Assembly: GCF_052324685.1 (NCBI RefSeq)
Contig: NW_027506874.1
Location: 340,001-404,000 of the forward strand
DNA from: Brachyhypopomus gauderio
Taxonomy: Eukaryota > Chordata > Actinopteri > Gymnotiformes > Hypopomidae
Reading direction: 5' to 3'
DNA: 64,000 nucleotides
Translations under genes and position numbers: made by a program
Shown: positions 57,501 through 64,000 of the stretch, piece by piece
Position numbering within the stretch: position 1 is the stretch's first letter
Layout: every line of letters starts with the position of its first letter
Notes under the pieces: model-generated
The model's input: the letters and a program-made list of their open reading frames with translations, nothing else
What the model was told of the DNA's origin: nothing
Databases searched by the model: none

Positions 57501-59813
57501 GTGTGTTGTTGTGATGGAGTAAGTCCTGTGTGCAGACATCGTGAACGAGGGTGCCACACGCTGCCAGGACTGGTTTGGTGCTAAGTGGCAAGACTGCATG
57601 GACACCATTAAATCACCCGTCATCAGTCACTTCCTCTGTGTGCCTATGAAATTCACATTTCTGTGTAATGTGATGCGAGGTAAGTGTGGGCGGGGCAAGA
57701 GTAACACTGCATGTGTGGGCGGGGCAAGAGTAACACTGCATGTGTGGGCGGGGCAAGAGTAACACTGCATGTGTGGGCGGGGCAAGAGTAACACTGCATG
57801 TGTGGGCGGGGCAGCTCCCTCGTCATTTTGATTCGATTTAGAAATGTAACCTTTTGTCAAGGCAGAAAAGTTTCCAAAAAACTTTAAACTAATTCCTCGA
57901 TTTTAAAATGTACTTTCATCATAATTATCATAATTATAAAATTAGTTACGGTAATTCCAGTTTGTGCTGATTCAAGGTTGTGTTGGTCTCAGTAATGATC
58001 CCATGGTGTAAGGAGCACATTCCAGTGGAGGGGAACTTTGGACGCACATTTGACAAGCTGGACTCCTCTATCAGTAGTCTGGGAGAACGCTTCACCTCCA
58101 GTCTGGTGTTTCAGGTGCAGTGGCCCGGTTTGACCTGCTCTATCTCCCCTACCTGTATCTCCCCTACCTGTCTCTGTGCATCTCTTAAAACACACAATAA
58201 ATAGGAAAAATTTTCAGGATCTTATCTGTTTGCTAGGATGGGTGAGCTTTAGGGATAATCTGTAATCAATAATCTATAGCCTAATTGATTTAATCAGCAC
58301 CATATTCTTGGTCAACTAATGTAATATTACGTCCATGCTGAAATCTATAACAAAGCAGGTTTTGTATGTGCTGAATGTGTGTGGCTGGGTGTGCAGAAAC
58401 TAGAGCAGGATGCCATGATTGGTGTCACGCTTCTACAGGAGGAATTTCGTAAGGAGCTCATGAGGTCGTTTCAGGAGAAGAGAGCCGTTGTTGAGCAGAT
58501 CGCACATTTTGTGCAGGTTCTTCTCACCTTCACGTTCATCACTTTTTTCACCTCGTAAGTGCACAAACCCTCGTATAGATTTCCACTGTCCACCGTGTGC
58601 TCCTTGTGTGACGCACTGGCAGTATTGAATACATACACACTGGATCTTGCACGCTATGCTCTTAGATGTTCTTGTTTTTCATGTTTCTGAAGTGCCGTTG
58701 GATACGCACGGCAGTTCACGGGAGACATTCGCTTCGACAACGTCTACATCACAACGTACTTCAGACAGATCGATGAACGGAGACGGAGAGCAGTGAGGAT
58801 GTTGTCCTTTACCTCTAACATGTCTGCGTCTTGTCGCAAGCTGACTGAAACTACGTGTTTTAGGGCAGGAGATATCTGCTGCCCTTGAAGAAGACAGAGA
58901 GGAGTAGTTTCATCAACCCCTGGAGTCTGGTGATCCATCCCAAAGAGCTTCAACTAGTGGTGTGGTCTTCAGAGCTACACTGTTGAATCACTGCTAGCCT
59001 CCGCGTACTGTAAGAGGGTCTGAAACGCTGTCCATGTCTCTAGACAGGTGGCTTGGTGCAGGTGTTTTCACTCACACTCTTTGTATGTGCTCTGCTGGCC
59101 ACGGATGGCATTCTCTACCACATCTTTGACATCATCCATAGGCATACCTTCACCGAGTACTCCCTTACCAGTGAGAACACACACAAATACAAAGAATGTT
59201 TCCTCCTTTACTGTAATAAACACCCATTTACTCTGGTAGCAGAAACATTAGCAAAATGTCCTGACCTCTGTGGCCATTTATGTTGTTGTGTTCACAGGTA
59301 GTCATGACGTCCATATTGATATTGGAGGAACATCCATGATAGCCAGTCTCCTGCGGAAAACGATCGGTGCCTTCAACACCTCCTCCAGCCTGGACATGCA
59401 GTCCAGTAACCAGCGTAGGTGGTGCAAACGCTGACTCATGGTGTTATATGAGGTCCAGAGCATCCATCTTAGAAATGCTACACACCATTCAGTCTCACTG
59501 CGTTGTCAAAGACACCACGGCACTGTCAAAATGACCTTCCTCTACTGCTAGACATCATAACCACTCGGTGTTATAATAACAATAATAACCACTCAGTGTT
59601 ATAATAACAATAATAACCACTCGGTGAGGTCAGTGAAGAGTACGGTGGTCTTGTCTGTACATTTGACAGCAGTGTTTGTTCAGGTGGCTCACAGGTGAAG
59701 TATTTTAGATTAGATTAGATTCAACTTAGTCATTTCACATGTCACAAGTACAAAGCAACGAAATGCAGAAATGTGATATAATGCTAGACATCTGTCTAAT
59801 GTTGAGACGTGTG

Positions 59814-59863
<50 letters not shown>

Positions 59864-60012
59864 TCCTAGACTGTCTCCCACAGCCCCGTGCTCTAAGCCA
59901 GGAGGAGTATCTGTGGAGTGTGCTCCCCCTGCTGGTGATGAGTCTCATGTGCGGTCTGCAGGTCTACACCAACCGTCTGCGCAGGGTCATCGGTGCCTTC
60001 TACTTCCCCAAG
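54542..60012 (+). CDS. dcst1: DC-STAMP domain-containing protein 1, 3'-partial, 14 exons seen
   Basis: Plus-strand exons: 54542-54587, 54691-54816, 55131-55205, 55305-55433, 56170-56309, 56607-56778, 57536-57679, 57993-58114, 58397-58554, 58693-58792, 58864-58959, 59044-59170, 59298-59414, 59870-60012. All phases agree, giving 565 codons. Family marks: FPVARLLLGAAFGAICG (exon 2), IPVEGNFGRTFD (exon 8), GDIRFDNVYITTYFRQIDER (exon 10), LLRKTIGAFNTSS (exon 13), then HCLPQP and NRLRRVIGAFYFPK (exon 14). All closely resemble human DCST1 (about 706 aa), in which roughly 120 further residues with a C-terminal RING-type finger follow. Those exons must lie beyond 64000, after the giant tandem array. 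DCST1 is a multipass sperm membrane protein required with DCST2 for fertilisation; the human protein is also reported as a ubiquitin ligase. The start rests on a short first exon (MEDLGGTKQKK) and is less certain than the rest. Confidence 0.94.
54890..55120 (+). repeat. 16-bp pyrimidine-rich minisatellite in dcst1 intron 2
   Basis: About 14 units of TCTTACTGTCTTGTGT or TCTCACTGTCTTGTGT, filling most of the 314-bp intron. The units resemble the acceptor region (TTTCTTGTAG) of exon 3 at 55131 and so form a long polypyrimidine tract. Confidence 0.93.
55850..56022 (+). repeat. 34-bp tandem repeat, 5 copies, dcst1 intron 4
   Basis: Units of AAACATGGTGGTGATGATGG followed by TGGGGGCCCTGCTG; nearly identical copies. 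Confidence 0.93.
56805..57172 (+). repeat. composite AT-rich minisatellite, dcst1 intron 6
   Basis: Alternating AAATATCACTATAATCA and AATATCACTCACATATCACTC-type subunits, starting shortly after the exon 6 donor. Confidence 0.9.
57190..57530 (+). repeat. 28-bp minisatellite, about 12 copies, dcst1 intron 6
   Basis: Units of GTGTTGTTGTGATGAAGTAA followed by GTCACA or similar. Each contains GTAAGT, a donor-like hexamer, in the sense direction. The array ends a few bases before the exon 7 acceptor at 57536. Confidence 0.93.
57683..57815 (+). repeat. 29-bp tandem repeat after dcst1 exon 7
   Basis: Four to five copies of GTGTGGGCGGGGCAAGAGTA followed by ACACTGCAT, beginning immediately after the exon 7 donor (GAG-GTAAGT). 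GGGCGGGGC is a GC-box-like word repeated in each unit. Confidence 0.92.
59807..59862 (+). repeat. (GT)n microsatellite at the dcst1 exon 14 acceptor
   Basis: A GT run ends about 8 bases before the exon 14 start (59870). Confidence 0.95.
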
Positions 60013-60184
60013 GTAACACAGCTTCCAGCGTAGCCATGGAGACCAGGGAAGAGGGGCTGCGGTCAAATTATTATGGTCAACATACAGTATTGTGCATATC
60101 ACATATCAGTATTGTGCATATTGTGCATATCAGCCATAACCCTTTCATGTTGTTATAATAATCACGGAGTAAGAAAATAGATGT

Positions 60185-63100
60185 GGCTTGAGTGAACAGG
60201 TCTAGGGACTGTAGTTGAGTGAACAGGTCTAGGGACTGTAGTTGAGTGAACAGGTCTAGGGGCTGTAGTTGGGTGAGCAGGTCTAGGGGCTGTAGTTGAG
60301 TGCGCAGGTCTAGGGGCTGTAGTTGAGTGAACTGGGCTCCCCCCTGAGTCTTGGTTCCTCTCAAGGTTTCTTCCTCATGCAAAAACTAGGGAGTTTTTCC
60401 TTGCCACTGTCGCCTTTGGCTTGCTCACTGGGGCCTAGGACTTGGCACTTGTAAAGCTGCTTTGTGACAACAACTGTTGTAAAAAGCGCTATATAAATAA
60501 AATTTGATTTGATTTTTGATTTGAACATGTCTAGGGGCTGTAGTTGAGTGAACAGGTCTAGGGGCTGTAGTTGAGTGAACAGGTCTAGGGGCTGTAGTTG
60601 AGTAAGCAGGTCTAGGGGCTGTAGTTGAGTGAGCAGGTCTAGGGGCTGTAGTTGAGTGAACAGGTCTAGGGGCTGTAGTTGAGTGAACATGTCTAGGGGC
60701 TGTAGTTGAGTGCACAGGTCTAGGGGCTGTAGTTGAGTGAACAGGTCTAGGGGCTGTAGTTGAGTGAGCAGGTCTAGGGGCTGTAGTTGAGTGAACAGGT
60801 CTAGGGGCTGTAGTTGAGTGAACAGGTCTAGGGGCTGTAGTTGAGTGAGCAGGTCTAGGGGCTGTAGTTGAGTGAACAGGTCTTGGGGCTGTAGTTGAGT
60901 GAGCAGGTCTAGGGGCTGTAGTTGAGTGAACATGTCTAGGGGCTGTAGTTGAGTGCACAGGTCTAGGGGCTGTAGTTGAGTGAACAGGTCTAGGGGCTGT
61001 AGTTGAGTGAGCAGGTCTAGGGGCTGTAGTTGAGTGAACAGGTCTAGGGGCTGTAGTTGAGTGAACAGGTCTAGGGGCTGTAGTTGAGTGAACAGGTCTA
61101 GCGGCTGTAGTTGAGTGAACAGGTCTAGGGGCTGTAGTTGAGTGAACAGGTCTAGCGGCTGTAGTTGAGTGAACAGGTCTAGGGTCTGTAGTTGAGTGAA
61201 CAGGTCTAGGGGCTGTAGTTGAGTGAACAGGTCTAGGGGCTGTAGTTGAGTAGGGGCTGTAGTTGAGTAAACAGGTCTAGGGGCTGTAGTTGAGTGAACA
61301 GGTCTAGGGGCTGTAGTTGAGTAAACAGGTCTAGGGGCTGTAGTTGAGTGAACAGGTCTAGGGGCTGTAGTTGAGTAAACAGGTCTAGCGGCTGTAGTTG
61401 AGTGAGCAGGTCTAGGGGCTGTAGTTGAGTAAACAGGTCTAGCGGCTGTAGTTGAGTGAGCAGGTCTAGGGGCTGTAGTTGAGTGAACAGGTCTAGGGGC
61501 TGTAGTTGAGTGAACAGGTCTAGGGACTGTAGTTGAGTAGGGGCTGTAGTTGAGTAAACAGGTCTAGGGGCTGTAGTTGAGTAAACAGGTCTAGGGGCTG
61601 TAGTTGAGTGAACAGGTCTAGGGGCTGTAGTTGATTTGAACATGTCTAGGGGCTGTAGTTGAGTGAACAGGTCTAGGGGCTGTAGTTGAGTGAACAGGTC
61701 TAGGGGCTGTAGTTGAGTAAGCAGGTCTAGGGGCTGTAGTTGAGTGAGCAGGTCTAGGGGCTGTAGTTGAGTGAACAGGTCTAGGGGCTGTAGTTGAGTG
61801 AACATGTCTAGGGGCTGTAGTTGAGTGCACAGGTCTAGGGGCTGTAGTTGAGTGAACAGGTCTAGGGGCTGTAGTTGAGTGAGCAGGTCTAGGGGCTGTA
61901 GTTGAGTGAACAGGTCTAGGGGCTGTAGTTGAGTGAACAGGTCTAGGGGCTGTAGTTGAGTGAACAGGTCTAGCGGCTGTAGTTGAGTGAACAGGTCTAG
62001 GGGCTGTAGTTGAGTGAACAGGTCTAGCGGCTGTAGTTGAGTGAACAGGTCTAGGGTCTGTAGTTGAGTGAACAGGTCTAGGGGCTGTAGTTGAGTGAAC
62101 AGGTCTAGGGGCTGTAGTTGAGTAGGGGCTGTAGTTGAGTAAACAGGTCTAGGGGCTGTAGTTGAGTGAACAGGTCTAGGGGCTGTAGTTGAGTAAACAG
62201 GTCTAGGGGCTGTAGTTGAGTGAACAGGTCTAGGGGCTGTAGTTGAGTAAACAGGTCTAGCGGCTGTAGTTGAGTGAGCAGGTCTAGGGGCTGTAGTTGA
62301 GTAAACAGGTCTAGCGGCTGTAGTTGAGTGAGCAGGTCTAGGGGCTGTAGTTGAGTGAACAGGTCTAGGGGCTGTAGTTGAGTGAACAGGTCTAGGGACT
62401 GTAGTTGAGTAGGGGCTGTAGTTGAGTAAACAGGTCTAGGGGCTGTAGTTGAGTAAACAGGTCTAGGGGCTGTAGTTGAGTGAACAGGTCTAGGGGCTGT
62501 AGTTGATTTGAACATGTCTAGGGGCTGTAGTTGAGTGAACAGGTCTAGGGGCTGTAGTTGAGTGAACAGGTCTAGGGGCTGTAGTTGAGTAAGCAGGTCT
62601 AGGGGCTGTAGTTGAGTGAGCAGGTCTAGGGGCTGTAGTTGAGTGAACAGGTCTAGGGGCTGTAGTTGAGTGAACATGTCTAGGGGCTGTAGTTGAGTGC
62701 ACAGGTCTAGGGGCTGTAGTTGAGTGAACAGGTCTAGGGGCTGTAGTTGAGTGAGCAGGTCTAGGGGCTGTAGTTGAGTGAACAGGTCTAGGGGCTGTAG
62801 TTGAGTGAACAGGTCTAGGGGCTGTAGTTGAGTGAGCAGGTCTAGGGGCTGTAGTTGAGTGAACAGGTCTTGGGGCTGTAGTTGAGTGAGCAGGTCTAGG
62901 GGCTGTAGTTGAGTGAACATGTCTAGGGGCTGTAGTTGAGTGCACAGGTCTAGGGGCTGTAGTTGAGTGAACAGGTCTAGGGGCTGTAGTTGAGTGAGCA
63001 GGTCTAGGGGCTGTAGTTGAGTGAACAGGTCTAGGGGCTGTAGTTGAGTGAACAGGTCTAGGGGCTGTAGTTGAGTGAACAGGTCTAGCGGCTGTAGTTG

Positions 63101-64000
63101 AGTGAACAGGTCTAGGGGCTGTAGTTGAGTGAACAGGTCTAGCGGCTGTAGTTGAGTGAACAGGTCTAGGGTCTGTAGTTGAGTGAACAGGTCTAGGGGC
63201 TGTAGTTGAGTGAACAGGTCTAGGGGCTGTAGTTGAGTAGGGGCTGTAGTTGAGTAAACAGGTCTAGGGGCTGTAGTTGAGTGAACAGGTCTAGGGGCTG
63301 TAGTTGAGTGAACAGGTCTAGGGGCTGTAGTTGAGTAAACAGGTCTAGGGGCTGTAGTTGAGTGAACAGGTCTAGGGGCTGTAGTTGAGTAAACAGGTCT
63401 AGGGGCTGTAGTTGAGTGAACAGGTCTAGGGGCTGTAGTTGAGTGAACAGGTCTAGGGGCTGTAGTTGAGTGAACATGTCTAGGGGCTGTAGTTGAGTGC
63501 ACAGGTCTAGGGGCTGTAGTTGAGTGAACAGGTCTAGGGGCTGTAGTTGAGTGAGCAGGTCTAGGGGCTGTAGTTGAGTGAACAGGTCTAGGGGCTGTAG
63601 TTGAGTGAACAGGTCTAGGGGCTGTAGTTGAGTGAGCAGGTCTAGGGGCTGTAGTTGAGTGAACAGGTCTTGGGGCTGTAGTTGAGTGAGCAGGTCTAGG
63701 GGCTGTAGTTGAGTGAACATGTCTAGGGGCTGTAGTTGAGTGCACAGGTCTAGGGGCTGTAGTTGAGTGAACAGGTCTAGGGGCTGTAGTTGAGTGAGCA
63801 GGTCTAGGGGCTGTAGTTGAGTGAACAGGTCTAGGGGCTGTAGTTGAGTGAACAGGTCTAGGGGCTGTAGTTGAGTGAACAGGTCTAGCGGCTGTAGTTG
63901 AGTGAACAGGTCTAGGGGCTGTAGTTGAGTGAACAGGTCTAGCGGCTGTAGTTGAGTGAACAGGTCTAGGGTCTGTAGTTGAGTGAACAGGTCTAGGGGC
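60185..64000 (+). repeat. 27-bp minisatellite megaarray with higher-order duplication
   Basis: About 130 units of AACAGGTCTAGGGGCTGTAG followed by TTGAGTG run to the window edge inside dcst1 intron 14. Variants (GAGCAGG, GTAAACAGG, CATGTCT, CTTGGGG, CTAGCGG, a truncated GAGTAGGGGC) occur in a fixed order that repeats with offsets of 872 and 1,115 bp. The 27-bp unit keeps minus-strand frames open, giving ORFs of up to 546 codons of FTQLQPLDL and HSTTAPRPV repeats. These are not genes. Confidence 0.96.
60337..60524 (+). mobile_element. L2-type LINE 3' fragment inside the megaarray
   Basis: From CTCCCCCCTGAGTCTTGG through GGCTTGCTCACTGGGG, GTAAAGCTGCTTTGTGACAA and AAAAAGCGCTATATAAATAA to a (TTGAT)n-like end. 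Array units lie on both sides, and GAAC at each junction may be a remnant of target duplication. It is the same family as the tail at 39395-39525 but longer. Confidence 0.88.

Noticed and set aside
62105-63745. 546-codon minus-strand open frame and similar long frames at 60361-63745
   Set aside because: They are translations of the 27-bp array; the unit is a multiple of three and stop-free in several frames. No start context, unique sequence or domain.
60185-64000. CRISPR-like regularly spaced repeats
   Set aside because: Units are contiguous and themselves repeated, with no unique spacers and no cas genes, in a vertebrate genome.

Overview
The window is nuclear DNA of a teleost fish. It has split genes with GT-AG introns, (CA)n and (TA)n microsatellites, Tc1, hAT, L1-like and L2-like elements and a tRNA-derived SINE of the usual fish types. 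The repeat set suggests an otophysan (characin, knifefish or catfish group), but I cannot name a species. About a fifth of the window, by my own rough addition, is minisatellite DNA in some thirty unrelated families. No bacterial, plasmid or phage features are present.

Layout. 1-16.4 kb has no gene I can support and holds Tc1 relics, a mariner-type TIR element and many minisatellites. 16.4-17.4 kb (minus) is a four-exon RERGL-like small GTPase of 217 codons. 18.8-32.5 kb (minus) is a TIF1-family gene: RING, two B-boxes, coiled coil, long low-complexity linker, PHD finger and bromodomain. Its introns carry two hAT elements with exact 8-bp target duplications. 32.7-41.8 kb is a retroelement graveyard with a SINE, a 5'-truncated L1-like copy flanked by a 13-bp duplication, L2-like fragments and a CpG-rich segment. 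41.8-43.8 kb (minus) is a three-exon S100 gene of 104 codons.

44.7-60 kb holds a head-to-head pair: dcst2 on the minus strand (15 exons, 728 codons, complete) and dcst1 on the plus strand (14 exons, 565 codons, 3' end outside the window). Their ATGs are 269 bp apart. Both encode multipass DC-STAMP-domain proteins known in animals as sperm proteins needed for fertilisation, so this is a natural co-regulated unit. From 60.2 kb to the end the dcst1 intron is an enormous 27-bp array with higher-order duplication.

The most unusual observation is in dcst2. Its minisatellites multiply splice sites: a 41-bp array repeats the 3' end and 5' splice site of exon 12, another array repeats the exon 9 donor, and a third carries a donor hexamer in many units right after exon 7. 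Two Tc1 relics have also each produced two minisatellites from their own transposase sequence, one of them from the catalytic DDE motif region.

Gene models were made by eye from reading-frame continuity, GT/AG sites and remembered family features. Exon phases agree through every junction of dcst1, dcst2, the GTPase and the S100 gene. The TIF1 model has one unresolved stretch (21.5-22.05 kb) and one uncertain acceptor (about 25.09 kb).
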